64,000 bases of DNA from Chromobotia macracanthus (lineage: Eukaryota; Chordata; Actinopteri; Cypriniformes; Botiidae): the NCBI GenBank assembly GCA_036877525.1, contig JAZGTH010000009.1, forward strand, positions 2,149,001-2,213,000. Reading direction: 5' to 3'. The notes beneath the pieces were generated by a model that was given only the letters and a program-made list of their open reading frames with translations, ran no database searches and was not told where the DNA came from. Below, piece after piece: positions 34,901 through 47,949 of the stretch; within the stretch, counting starts at the first letter, position 1; each line of letters opens with the position of its first letter. The translations under genes and the position numbers were made by a program.

Positions 34901-37900
34901 TCTTGTTAAATATTGTAGAAGTTTCAGTGTGGGTGCCAACTTTGTGTTGCTCTTTTTTTTGTGCTTTAGAAAGTATTTTCATCAAAGGTTAGTGTAGCAG
35001 CTTCATTCTGTACCTGCCTGTTGTGTGTGTTTGGTGGGGATTGAACAAGGGTGTCAAATGCTGTTCCAGGTAACAGGGAAGTTCTCTCAAAGTTCTTTCA
35101 AAGTTATCAAAAAACATTATTGTGGTAATGCAAGTAAAACATGATTAATGCTATAAATATAACATATAACATGGCCCATATTTTTATACAGCACTGGAAT
35201 ATGAAGGTCAATGTATTACTGTTAAAATTGTATTTGTCTCCTGTCTGCCATTTCTAATAAGTAACATTTTTTTTCTGTCTGTGTTACTGCTGAATCATAA
35301 TTGATTTCACTATGTGCCGAGTTCTCCTGACTATATTTAGAATGTCATGCTAGTGTGTGTAGTGTTGTGTCTGAGATTTGATGCTCTCAGAGAAGACAGA
35401 ACATCAGAAACAACAACAAAAAGAGAACAAGGAAGGAGAGAGAGAGAGAAAAAAGAGAAATACAGAGAGAAACCGAAAGACAGATAGAGAAAGAAAGAGA
35501 AATAGAAAAAGACAGAAAGAGAAGGGTGGAGAAAGACAGAGAGCAAGAGAGAGAGAGGCGGCATGTGATAAACTCCCACACCTTTGCTATTGCTGGATTC
35601 TGGTATGTTACTGGAGCTTCAGGAGTGGGAGTTTCAGATGAAGCCAGCAGAACACAGAGAAGCTGTTACATGTTCCTCACGACTTTGTGATCATGCTCAG
35701 TTTATTTAGAAGAGATTCAGAGAGTGTTTGCCTCTGTCCGTTTCTGATGGATTTTGGATTTTGAACAAATGTCAGTTCTCTTCAAATGTCAGTTGGTTCT
35801 CTTCATCTGAATAAATCCTGTGAACCCTGTGTGTTCTTAAAGGTTATTCTTTGGATCGTGATGGAAACCATTTAATGGAAAAACTGAAGAGCTGGTCTAA
35901 TCTAACAACCTTTACAGAATCTCCTCATGGCTCCTCGTAGCTGATTTAAACTCTCGCTTGTATTTCTCTGTTGCCTTCCTGTGATCATGTTTGCCAGGAT
36001 CTTCGTTCCCAAAAAGCATCGGCAGCGTTTCGACGAGGCCGTGTCTCAGAGTCTGCTGAACCGCATGTGTCGTAGTAAAAGCCTGGCCGAGCCTCAAAAC
36101 AGGCTCCGTCGCAGCCGAAGTCAAGACCACCACGAGCGTCCACAGGGCTCCAAACGTGCCAGCTCTGTGCCAAGAAAAACAGGTGATGACCCAGCCAAAC
36201 CCGAGCGTGTCCTTAGAAAGAGTGCCACCATGACTCCCAGCCAATATACAAGTGGAGGTAACCAGAGGTATGTATCATCGCTTCCAGTATGACAGCTCTA
36301 GTTTTGATGTCAACATTTAGTGTGCCACTGTTGATTGGCCCTTGTCCTTTTCTATTCCTTTTGTAAATGATCGATTTAACTGTTTTTTGCTGATAATTTT
36401 GCTCTAACCAGTTGCTGCATGAAGTCAACCCTGCACGTGAAACGCTGTGTGTTATGTGGGAGGTTTCGTGTGTGGGTGGGCGAAACACCATTGCGTTGTG
36501 TTTTGTTTGTGTGCTGCATGTGTTTCCCTCAATGAGGACACGTATGTACACACACACAGACATACACCGTGTCCATCACAAGCGCACTTTCTCATATGAT
36601 GATTTAGATGCATAATCACCTTATACTATTAGAATCATTAAACACCAGCTTAATCCTGGAATTAAAAGATTACCTCGCCAAAAAATTAAAATTTATCTGA
36701 GTTTTAACAAAGCAAAAGCTGATCGCTTTGTCATAATGGCATGAAATCAAATGTGTTCATCATAACTGAGATTTTGAATCTGTCTTTCTCCAACTGGTTG
36801 TCAGTGTGAGGTGATGTCACAGCAATCTGTCAGTGTTCTCTGCTTGTGAAAAATGTGACTAAATTACGGGGAATTATCAGACAGTGTTAAGATTATTAAT
36901 ACTTTAAAAAGTAAAAGTCCTGGTCTTTATAAGATAAGCTTGTGCTCTTCAGTAAATAAGGCTGTTTTGCCTCAGCTCTTATGTAATATCCATGCAGAGC
37001 TCCTCTCATGTCTTTCAGTCTGTCATTCGTTTTCCAGTCTGCCTCTGTTTTATGTGAAAACGACACTGCGTCAAGAAGCGAATGTTTGTCATTATCTCAG
37101 TTTACTCAACGGCTCCAATGTCACCTTGAGGTGTTGCCACAGTAACCACTAAGGCTGTTACTCTAATATAATGTCATATGTTTTCTGTTAGAAGCAGGAA
37201 AACTGCCTTCAGATAGCTCTTCACTTGATGTTTTGGTATTCTTGATATTTCTTCATTTTGTTGAAGGCCATCAGATGTTTGTATGAATGTATATTTGGAT
37301 GTTTGGCCTCAGAAATGTGCTATGTCATATGCTATATCAGTAAGTTGTGTAAATCTATAAACAGTAAATAGAAATATTATAATAAAAAAACTATAATAGC
37401 CATTGTATTAGTACTAATGATATGATATGAATTGATTTCTGGTATATTAAAATTAATTTATTTCTCGTTTGATGTCATTGAAGGGGTACTTGAGCTACTA
37501 TTGTTTTGGACCAATAAGCAACTCCATCGCTCAATTACCCAGAATGACCCAGCATGTGCACTGCATGTTAAAATTGACACTTTTTAAGCAACATTTCAGC
37601 ACTGACCTGGCAACCACGCATCTACTCTCAAGCACCACTGATATTTTCTGCAGAAAATTCAGTTTTGAATGCAAATCTTGTATATTATGTGAGTTTTCAA
37701 CATCCACATGGTCAGTAATGCTTCTCGCTCTCTCTATTCAATTCAGTTTTATTGATATATAGCTTTTTACAACCTTACATTGCTTCAAAGCAGCTTCACA
37801 TATAATAAAAAAGAATTATAATAAAGAACAGAACAAATGTATTCTCTCTGTCTCTCAGAATCATCCGTGTGTGCAAGGGTAAGAAGAGTTTTGGGTTCAC

Positions 37901-40900
37901 TCTGAGAGGCCACTCCCCTGTCTGGATCGACTCAGTAATGGCAGGTGTGTGTATAAATGCAATGTTTACCTGTAACACTTGCTATCTTGCATTAATTATT
38001 ACAGTGATAAGAGTCTTACTTTTAAATTTGGATGCGCACTTGGATGTTTCTTACTAAGTTATACATGCAGAATAAAATCAGAATATTCACATTTGATCTA
38101 AAGAAATAAAGCTAAGAAGCCTTCGTTATAAATCACCATAAATTTTCCAAAACTTTCAAGGATTTTGTGCACATTTTAAGGTAGTTGGTGTCTTGTAGAT
38201 TTTTCCTGTATTTTCTTTGAAAACACAACCAAAAAAATGTTGCATGTTGTATCAGTTTGTGTAGATGACACTCACTGCTGAATTAAGACTGAGAAAAAGG
38301 CACATTGTGACACAGCTGGGGTCAGCGATTTGTTTAGAAGGGGTGTCAAGTGTTTTCGGCGTGTAGTGGGAGAGGAAGGAGTGGGCTGTTGTATTAATGA
38401 GGCAAACACTGGATTTGTTTTTAATTGAAGTTTGGATGATTGTGTGATCTGAGCTGGAGTGAGTGCGACGAGCGTGTGAGCGTCTGCATGACGACGTTCG
38501 CCCACTTCAGGCCTGTGCTGAGACTAGTTAACACTGACTCAGCCACCCGTGTGGGACTCCATAAGAAAACAAAGTAGGAGTCCAGGATCGTGATGTGAAA
38601 ACAGATTGAACTCTCTCACAAACCTGAGGCCGAGCATTAATAAAGTTTTAATTATTAACAACTACAGAAGCATAGCGGTATTATGTCTGTACACAGCATA
38701 TGCCCTTTTCTGCAGTGAATCGGTGCACTTAGCATTTTCCGGCTTGTTTTCTGCATGGGCATTTCAATTACATCTTCAGTAACGAGTTCTAATGATCCAA
38801 ACCAGCCAGCACTAATATAATGACCCACAGCATGACCAACTTTGATTTAAAGCAGATCTTGATTTTGAAATCACATTAATGTCATATCACAGCACAGTAT
38901 AATATAAGCATATAACCACAGGTCTGTAAACTTCGATTTCTGTACAAGGAAATTAATGAGGTGGAGGTCACTTCCGGACCTTGACTCCTGCTCTCTGTTC
39001 TCTGTGAATGTGTGTTATGTACTGCAGGCAACATGTTACAGTAACAAACCATCTTGTTCCTGCTGCAGGTAGTCCAGCTGAGGCGTGTGGCCTTAAATCA
39101 GGAGACCGTATATTGTTTCTCAATGGACTGGACATGAGGTATGCTCATTCTTCTTAAGTTTTAAAAGGATCATAGCAGTGAAGTATTACAGCAGCAACTG
39201 TGATAAAAGTGTCTAAAAATAAATAATTACTCTCATTATTCTGCACCACTGCAGGGTGTCACTATTATTGCAAATTACAGTGAGTTTTTGATTACAGTTC
39301 TCAAATATAAACTGAATCAGAGTGTCTTACTGATTTAAAACATCACTTCACTTTTGCACCTGCTGCTAAAAACTCGCCAGTGTGAATCAAATGTGAATCA
39401 GTTTATCCTGCATATGTGATTTCGCTGCTTCTTGGCAAATCTCAAAAGCACAGCAATATATTCAGTATTATTGTATTGTATACTGTAAAATATAACCTAA
39501 TGTCAGTGATAGTCTGTGCACCCCCACACATATATTATTGCTATTATATATAAAATGCTATATAGATATACGATACACTTACATAACATACTACACTTAC
39601 ATAATTTACATACTACTTTGATAAAAACAAATTATTTGCATTATTATTTTATTTAATTACATTCTGGGTCACCACCAGATGCAAATACTTGCTCTGTTAT
39701 TTAATTTATAACATTTAACTATTTGATGTACATTTAGGGACTGCTCCCAGGAGAAGGTGGTGTCCATGCTGCAGGGCAGTGGTGTCATGCCCACTCTAGT
39801 GGTAGAGGAGGGGCCAGCAGATTATTCTGACTCAGAGCCGGAGAACACTCCCACTGTTCCCCGCTCTCGCTCCTCGGCCCTCAGCTCACTGCAGTGGGTG
39901 GCTGAAATCCTGCCGCCCAGCATCCGTGTGCAAGGCCGAACCTTCAGTCAGCACCTTGAACACCTCCTCACCCTACAAGAACGTTACACCATCTGCAAAG
40001 CCCTGGAGACCTTCTTCCAGCACAGGTCAGGTCAAAGTTCATCTGACTGAGCTGGAGAAGAAACAGCTTACAGTTATATCTGAACAGAGGTTGATGACTT
40101 ACTAAGTCGTATTTTTGGTTTGTGCTAAATTTGATTCTCATTTCCTAAGTGGTTTCATTTGTGTACCAAATTCACCCATGCTTAGAATAGCAGTACCTAG
40201 TTTTCTTTATTGGGGAAATTTATATATATGTATACATATAGCCGTGAATATAAAATTTCCCCAGTGGAAAACTAGGTACTGCCAATGAACTGCAGTGAAT
40301 GTGTTAGGCAATTATAGAAAACAGAGCTAATTAACACTCATAGGCTGTAATCATCCTTCCATGTCACAGTGAGAGATTTTCTACAGCGAGGCAAATGCGA
40401 GAAGCCTTCAAAAATAGCTTCAGCCTCAAGCACAAATAGAGACTCAGAAACAATAAGAAACGATCTGCAGTCTCCACCAGATTTAATAAATAACTCCAGC
40501 CAGCACGACTCACATGGCTTCCTCTCTTGCATGGCAGCAGGAATGTGGACACACTCATCGTGGATGTGTTTCCTGTGCTGGAAACACCGGCCAAGCAGCT
40601 GATTTGGCAGTTCATTTACCAGCTGCTGACCTGTGAGGAACAGGAACACTGCAAGAACAAGATTGCTCGCTTCCTAAGCTTCAAGAGCACAGGTTAGCCA
40701 TGAGATCATGACCCTAAGCCTTCTGTCCCAGTGTTTCTTACCCGGGGGCCACGGCCCACTGGGGACCTCAACAAAATTCCAAGGGGGCTTAAAGATGAAT
40801 ATTGCATGTTAATATTCATAACTTTTTTGCTTTAAAATAAGAAAGCAAGTACATGACAGATCTGTGTTCAACACGATCTCGTTACCATACCTCAATTCAC

Positions 40901-43900
40901 AACAGTAAGTTTATAGTAATTTGCCATTTGAGCTGTCAGGTCTGATTTCCCAGAAAATGTCAGTTTGCCTTCATTTGACTTCAACATACACAATAAAAAA
41001 ATACGTAAAGTAACCGGCAATTTTATGTTTTAAACAAAGAAAGGCAAAAGTCCCAGATTGCGGCTTTAAAAATACATAAAATAACCCAAAACAAGATAGT
41101 GTTTGGTTATTTTTGTAACAAATGTACATCTTTCTGGTGATGTTAAGCTCTAGAATATTTTATTGGGTAGATATTGTGAGTGGGGGCCCTCAAATATTGT
41201 TGTGAACAATCAGGGTCCTAAAATAAAGTTAAAAAGGTTGATATTCAGCGTTGAGGTTTCGTTCCTGGATGTGTTCTGAGAGTGTGTGTGTTATACAGAA
41301 GCAGAACTCGCTCCAGAAATCCACAGACGCAGTAACTCCATGCGAGTGTCGAGTTCCTCTCACAGAAACACTGTGAGGGAGAGAAGCTCAGACGACTGCA
41401 TCATTGGCACTCATCTCGGGATGGGTATGTAATTCTGCAGCTCTCAGAATGTGTTGATGAGTAAGCTTACTGACTGATAACCAGGATCCAGAGTTAACTT
41501 TCTGCCACACGAGCAATTAGAAAATGTAAAAATCTACCGTTCATAATGTTTAATTCTGGCCATGAAACGTTTACTTTTCACAAACATTTGTCTTTATGAC
41601 AGTTTAATTAGTTGGCTGTTTATTTCCTTTCATACTGGTGACAAACATTTCAGGATGTTATTATAGCCGAGGTTTATTGTGAATCATTTTACACGTTTCG
41701 CTACATCGAGTTCTTCTCGAGGTCTCATTGCATCTTCTAATAACTAATATGTGAGTTATTTCAGATCTGCTTTCATTTTGATTTAAATTACATACAGGTA
41801 ACAAAATTAACTGGCTAGTTAGTCCTTTATAATTTACTGCCAGAGTCAATTTTTACTCTCGTTATCGCAAGTGTTCATTTTGGACCCTGGTGAAAAGATT
41901 AAATACAGTTAAGATTATATACTGATATAGACTATTTATATATTATATACCATATATTGTTTATATACAATACTGTATTTATAGAATGCTTATTGTTCCA
42001 TAGTAACATTTCTTCAGCTAGCCATGCCATTCTGTCACTCTTGTGGGGTAAAAACAAGCAGTCTAAACCGTTCTCAGTCATGTTTATGATTCACCAAACA
42101 TCTATTTAGTGAAGCTTGTGCTGTACGCCTCTCAGCCGCCTACTGCCCAGATCTGGTAAAGCTGATTGCCCTCAGGCTCTTATACAGTAGCTCCTGAAGA
42201 GCAAACAGCTTTTCACCAAGCACATGCTGTGTTTCTGGACGCCACTCTCTCTGTGTCTCAGGAACATTCACTGACCCCGTGACTCCTGAGGAAAGACAGT
42301 GTGGGGACGGTACATCCTTCCCAGAATCCCCAAATCCTAGCCACGTGGGTACCACTAACTGATCACCCAACATTCATTGCCATCACTGCTGTTATAAAAT
42401 CATGCTCAGTTTCATCTATCCACGACCCAACCTGCAGATGTCAGGAGTGTACACCGAGCTTGAAAACGTGTATGCCGGGAAGAGCAATAACTCTCTACAG
42501 GGTCACTCTTCGCCCAGGGCTGTTGGCACGAGCCATGCAGAGAGCAATACATACACTCAGTCCTTTACACACAGTGACACAGGTATTCTGAGTTTTAATC
42601 TGCTCATTTCTACTGTAATCACCCTTCAAAAAGAGTTCCTATGAAACACTACATAGCTAAATGTGTGTGGACGCGAGGTTTGGTGTGTTTCAGCTACACA
42701 CGTTACTAAAAAGTACATATAATGAAACATACAGCCATTACAACATGTAATTTCCTTATATAAACTGTTTTCAGTAGAATGAGGCCCTTTCCTGTTCTAG
42801 CATGACAGTGTCCATGTGCACAAAATGAGATCTGTACCGCACAAGCCAAGACATGAATCTATTTAAACCATCAGGATGAATCAGAAGTGCGACTGTGAGT
42901 CAGGCACCATCACTCAGCATCACTGCCTGACTTTACTGATGCTCTTCTGTCAAAATAACAAGCAGATGCCCACCTCCATGTTCCAAAGAGTCTTTTCAGA
43001 GATGTAGAAGCTGTTTTAGCAGCAAAGGGAGAAACAATATAATGCTGATTGTTTTTACTGGAAAAGAATTTTGAAAAAATTAAAATTGAAAAGAAAATCA
43101 AAGTTTGACAAAACAATGAATGGAACAAAATAATAAATGGGAATAAAAGTTAAATGAGCTCGGGTGTGCTGTTCAGGTGTCGACATACTTTTGGACATGT
43201 AGTGTGCAATACATCAAACAGATATTATAATTCCAGCTGTGCAAATCTGCTTGCTTATGTACATATCATTTAAGAAGATAATAAATTTATTTGCATGTCT
43301 TAGTTATTTGTCTTGTAGTTTATCTTAGTTAATTGGAATATAGTGGAGTATTTCTTTATTATGTCCCTCATGACATTTCTGTCTCACAGGGAACCGTAAG
43401 TCAGGCCTCTCTCTATCATGGGCTGATTCATTTCCTGGCCCTCAGTTTGAGACCTGCCAGCAGACGGTTTCTTCTCCAGGCAGTGTGGAGTCTAACCCTT
43501 ATGTTAGTTTGGACAGCCCCTCTGCATCACCCCTACCTTTTGACGAGACCCCCAGCCCCCTGCCTCACCGCAGGAAGCTCTTCACCTTCTCACGACCACC
43601 TCGCAGCCGGGACACCGACAAGTTCTTGGACGCTCTGAGCGAGCAGCTGGGCCATAGGGTCAATATCGTGGATGATTTTAGAGGAAGAGAAAATGACTAT
43701 GAGGAGGTTTGTGTCAGACACAGAATGTTTACTGAGAGTAACTTTAGTTCATGCTATCAGTTAGTTTGATGCAATCAGTCGACACACAAGTAAAACATTC
43801 ACAAATAGTTTTTTGTGTCTAAAAAATAGTATGATGCCAAATTCTCGTCACTTTCTGAAAAAATGTTTGCATATTTTGACAAAACTAAAATTAAGTCACT

Positions 43901-46900
43901 AAGTTATTCGATTTCTAATATAAAAAAAGACCTTGATTTCTGCGCAAGAATGTTCATAAAGAGCTTTAATGCACAAATAAGTGAATGGGCTCTGTTGTTT
44001 GTGTGCGATTACCAGATGAGTTTCCAGGATGAACAGGAAGTGAACAGTGCCAGCAGTGAAGACCACAGCAGCAGTGATGACTCCGCCTCCTACTCCTCAG
44101 GCTCCGAGCACATCCCCCCTCCCCCACAGAGCCCCCCGCCCCTGCCTCCTCCCCTCCAGTTCACGGACCCTCCTGCACTCATTCCCATCACCCCGGAACA
44201 TTTACCCCAACCTCCACCGGCCTTCCAGCACCACCCCATTATAGCCCCGCCTCCACCCCCGCCCCGTCCCTTCCTTACAAAACGCCCCTCCCTGCGCAAG
44301 GTGCTGTCCACCAGCGAAGAACTCGGGGAGCCAGCATAACCAACCTCATCGCTCCTCCCCCCAGCCCGGCGCTCAACCGGTTCACCAGCTGCACCAACCG
44401 AAAGCCCACCCCATCCTGCAGTCTTCCCCACACACCTCTCCTCAGCCCCCCCACACGAAAACACAGCACACACACTTACGGCATCAAACCCAGTCCATTT
44501 ACCGAAGCCAGCAGACCTCTGCTGCCAGAACTTCCCCCAGCCAGTCCAGACAACAGCAATCTTTCCAAAGCAATCATTCCAAACCTTCCCAGCAACCTTA
44601 CGATGGCACACTCTCAGACAAGGTACCTCCACCACCCCCACCTCCTCTACCTCCACCCTGTGATCCTCCACCTTTACCCAAATCCAGCCCGAAAGCCTCC
44701 GACAACAACCCTATGAGCGTGAAGAGGTTACGCTGGGAGCAGGTGGAGAACTCTGAAGGAACTATCTGGGGACAGGTTAGTTAGTGACTCATAATATTCA
44801 CTGTGCATATCAGAAGCATGTTCGGGTGTAAGCACAGGTCACGTGACCCAACACTGAGCGAAGATGTCTGTTTGTTAGCTTGGAGATGATCCTGAATATC
44901 ATAAACTGAGTGACATGGTGCAGTACCTGGATCTGGATCTGTACTTTGGCATGCAGAGAAATTCCAGTAAGTTCTTCTCTTTGTATTCTAACTAGCCAGT
45001 CTAATACGATATATACCGCATGTAACATCACATCTCTTTCTCTTTTCCATCTGTCACCATCTCAGTTTGAAACATAAAACTGCAGGTTAATCTACGTACT
45101 TTTCATTACGTATGTTAAAGTCAAATGAAACCAAACTGACATTTCCGGGAAAATCAGACCCGACTGCTAAAATAATAAATCATTACTAAACTTACCATTG
45201 TGAATAAGGGGATCATTCTGAACAAGGATGTGTCATGTACTCACAAACCTATTTTTGTTCATTTGTAACAAAACAAACGTATTGCAGCTTTAAAGGACTA
45301 CATATGTAGTGCTGTCTTTATATGTGGCCTTGTGTTGTAACCTGTCGGTTTGATGGTGAACGTGTATTATTCAAGTACCTTGTCTATTTTTGGACTTTTT
45401 CAGCTCATCTCTCATGGAGACCAGTGTGTATCTCAGATCCCATCATTATCCAGTTCTCATCCAGTTAATGTCTCTGTTCGTTCTTATAACCCTCTGTACA
45501 GTTGATTGTGTCCGCTGCTGGAAGCAGAACAGCTCATCCTTACACTGTCATTAAATGTTTCAGTCTCTCTTCCAGAACCCACGTTCCTGCCCGAGAACTT
45601 TAAAAAGAAAGACGTGGTAGAAATTCTCTCCCATAAAAAGGCCTACAACGCCTGTGAGTATGACCTGAGGTCACGTTCAAGTGAGATTGATCATCTAGAT
45701 GGGTTGAGTCAGGTTGTGTCATGTGACGTTGCTGTGTAGGAGAAGGTTATAGAGATGCTTTAAGCGTCTGCTGGTGTAGCAACTGTGTGGGATTCAGAAG
45801 GTACCAGAATCCACTTTCTTTAACCATGTTTGGCGCTCTGTTCAGCTATCCTGATTGCACATCTAAAGCTGTCCCCGAAGGAACTGCAAGAGATTCTCAT
45901 GACCATGAGCCCCGACCGTCTGGAACCCCCACACATCAAACAACTGCTACTGTACGCACCAGATGACGAGGAAGTCGAACAGTTTCAGCATTACGACCAA
46001 GATCCAGCCAAACTCAGTGAGCCCGACCAGTTTGTCCTGCAGGTACTTGTAGGAGACAAAAACATCTTGAGAAATTTGATGTGCAATCATGTTTCTTTGT
46101 GGACATTGTTGAATTGTTGTGGGTGTGTTCTACAGATGCTGCTTGTGCCCGAGTATAAGACCAGACTGAAGGGTCTTCTGTTCAAGACCACCATGCAGGA
46201 GAAAACTGAGGAGATGAGAACTGCCTATGAGTGCATCTACAAAGCCTCATTAGAGCTCAGAAACAGCAAGAGGTTGGCCAAGATCCTGGAGGTAAAACAT
46301 TATTCACAAAATTCTGCATAATGTGGCGTAGGAAATTGTTGTTCTTTCATTTCGGATTTCCCTGCAGTGCAGTTGCAAGAGGCGTTTGTTTAAAAACATT
46401 TGTCAATGACCTGCTCTGTGTATTAAATATTTTTCCAATGTTTATTGTTTTCAGTTTGTTTTAGCTATGGGAAATTATCTGAATAACGGTCAGCCCAAGA
46501 CGACTAAAACAACAGGGTTCAAAATCAATTTTCTTACTGAGGTATGTTTGTATGATAAAAAATCGTAGACTAATGTACTTAAATCATTGATAATATTTGT
46601 TTTATTTTTATCACAGTAATGAGATGAGATTGTATGTTAAAATAACCCTATCACACCGCCCCAGCTAAACACAACAAAAACAGTTGATGGAAAGTCAACC
46701 TTCCTTCATATTCTTGCCAAATCATTATGCCGACACTTCCCGGAGCTCCTCAGCTTCTCCAGAGACCTTGTTACAGTGCCACTAGCTGCCAAAGGTAAAC
46801 TGACAGTGCAGCTGTACATCATAACTGAAGTCATTTATATGTATTGATGACTGACCTCTGTTAACACATTTTTCACTGTGAATACAGTCAATCAGAGGAC

Positions 46901-47949
46901 CATTACTACTGATCTCAGTGACCTTCACTCCACCATCCAGGAAATAAAAACCGTCTGTTTAAAAATCCCAGCGACTACAGAGGATCGTTTTGCAGCAGTT
47001 ATGAATGTATCCAGCAACACAGTATTTGTATATATTGTACATATATTGTACTATTGTATATTGTATATTGTTACTGGCTTTCTGGTCTCTATACTTTTAC
47101 CAGATAACTGATTTCACATATACAGCAGCATAAAACAGACATGTTAATATGATTTGCATACAAATGCATTTTGCAAAAACTAAAGCTGCAATCCATAACC
47201 TTTCAGTTAAAAATGAGCAAAATCAGTTATTGACCAAGTACGTTTGTATATAACAGATCAGTGTTCATAATAGTAGATTTATACTAATATAATAATGATT
47301 TGTAATGTCGGTTTGACTTTGTTCGTCTGTGTTGTTACATCACATCTATACACAGAAAGACGTCTACTAAATCACGCATCCGGGTGCTGAGGATGAGGAA
47401 GCTTTTGTGGCTTCTTCTTGCAACAATTTTCAAAATTTAAACTTGTCATCCACAAGAAAATAACTTGCATAATTTACATTTCAAACACAGATGACGATAG
47501 GTAGGCAAAAAATATGGATTGCAGCTTTAAAAAAGAGGCATTTTCTTTAACAAGTAAATTACTTAAAAATATTTATGATGAACTTCATTAGCTGTGTATT
47601 GGTCCTTGACCCCCCTGTTAGAGTTTTCTAGAGAACTGTCATCCATCTGTCCAGTCACTCGACTCACTACAGCAAAGAGCCATGGACGAGTTCTATAAAG
47701 TGACCTCTTACTTTGGAGAAGACAGTAAGACCACAACCACTGAAGCTTTCTTTGGCATCTTTGCTGAATTTATGTCCAAATTTGAGGTGAGTCTCAGTAA
47801 TATTTTTTGAGGACATGGCCATTCTGTTCCTGTTTTCATGGATCAAATGAAGAGTTTGCTGTGTTTCTGTTTATTAGAAAGCACTCAATGAGACACAAGG
47901 AACAGAAACCCTTAAAAGTCCCCGGTTAGCTTCTCCACTGGCATGGTGA
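31972..47949 (+). CDS. grid2ip: grid2ip (delphilin), formin scaffold with PDZ domains
   Basis: Postsynaptic scaffold that binds the delta-2 glutamate receptor and acts on actin through a formin FH2 domain. Exons: 31972-32056, 33367-33620, 33694-34026, 34621-34775, 35998-36267, 37859-37944, 39069-39138, 39738-40025, 40541-40692, 41299-41424, 42262-42344, 42438-42582, 43390-43706, 44016-44775, 44879-44966, 45576-45653, 45846-46042, 46136-46291, 46455-46541, 46665-46794, 46888-47006, 47622-47786, 47878-47949; about 1,400 residues. PDZ about 38-113 (FGFRIGGNGPSYILTVEEGS); second PDZ-like about 114-195 (LGFTIVGDCPLLVQDCSP); HN domain about 225-275; PDZ about 366-450 (SFGFTLRGHSPVWIDSVMAG); second HN-like about 470-560; Pro-rich FH1; FH2 from about 1041 (KRLRWEQVENSEGTIWGQ, EILSHKKAYNA, MGNYLNNGQPK, GFKINFLTE). 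Ends ASPLAW-stop (LASPLAW). All phases join except exon 14, which is one base too long; see the finding at 44325. Confidence 0.94.
32590..32861. mobile_element. Small inverted-repeat DNA element, family 2, long copy
   Basis: Begins CCCAGCTAACAATTGTAGG and ends CCCTGTTAAGCTGGG, an imperfect inverted repeat, flanked by CAT and ATG. Internal TAAGAACATTTCCCTTAAC and GGTAACATTCTGAGAATTTT resemble the ends of the 20873-20985 element. About 270 bp in grid2ip intron 1. Related GGGAACGTTCT words occur near 11535, 12485 and 35060. Confidence 0.75.
34213..34245. repeat. Near-perfect AT-rich palindrome
   Basis: 16-bp arms around a single central base (arms include TAGTACTCTATA and TATAGAGTACTA), in a grid2ip intron. 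It can form a cruciform. Simple sequence nearby. Confidence 0.85.
35389..35559. repeat. Polypurine (GA/GAAA) tract in grid2ip intron 4
   Basis: About 170 bp of nearly pure purine on the plus strand, mainly AGAGAG and AAAGAGAAA words. Strand asymmetry of this type can form triplex DNA. It lies in the intron between exons 4 and 5. Open frames through it are low-complexity and not genes. Confidence 0.85.
37738..37812. repeat. Fragment of a common fish interspersed repeat
   Basis: ATTCAGTTTTATTGATATATAG followed by TTGCTTCAAAGCAGCTTCAC. This resembles the tail seen around 5370-5440 and, more loosely, 34265-34400 (CAAAGTGCTGTACA). No coding capacity. Family not named. Confidence 0.5.
40191..40281. 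mobile_element. 91-bp MITE-like inverted-repeat element
   Basis: Exact 15-bp terminal inverted repeats CAGTACCTAGTTTTC / GAAAACTAGGTACTG. Further inside, GGGGAAATTT.. pairs with ..AAATTTCCCC around an AT-rich centre. Lies in the grid2ip intron before the exon at 40541. Its small size and near-complete self-complementarity suggest a foldback MITE. Confidence 0.8.
40850..41070. mobile_element. Small inverted-repeat DNA element, family 1, copy D (partial)
   Basis: The right end AGATTGCGGCTTTAAA and the interior (GATCTGTGTTCAACA, GTCAGGTCTGATTTCCCAG, AACCGGCAATTTTATG) match the family at 27798 and 45045. The left inverted end is not recognisable, so it is truncated or diverged. In a grid2ip intron. 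Confidence 0.65.
45045..45293 (-). mobile_element. Small inverted-repeat DNA element, family 1, copy E
   Basis: Shares GTTTGAAACATAAAACTGCA and the following GGTTAAT..TACGTACTTTT with copy A at 14608. It also shares GGGAAAATCAGACC with the reverse complement of copy D, and ends TATTGCAGCTTTAA. In the grid2ip intron after exon 15. Confidence 0.7.
47181..47530. mobile_element. Small inverted-repeat DNA element, family 1, copy C
   Basis: Ends TAAAGCTGCAATCCATA and TATGGATTGCAGCTTTA are exact inverted repeats. About 350 bp, with internal GTTATTGACCAAGTA, AACAGATCAGTGTTCATA and AACACAGATGACGATAGG matching copy B. The clearest full-length copy; in the last-but-two intron of grid2ip. Confidence 0.85.

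Noticed and set aside
35337..35641. Open frames through the polypurine tract on both strands
   Set aside because: Low-complexity Lys/Arg/Glu or Ser/Leu/Phe runs produced by simple sequence.
44090..44671. 193-codon minus-strand open frame opposite grid2ip exon 14
   Set aside because: Gly/Val-rich antisense shadow of the Pro-rich coding exon.
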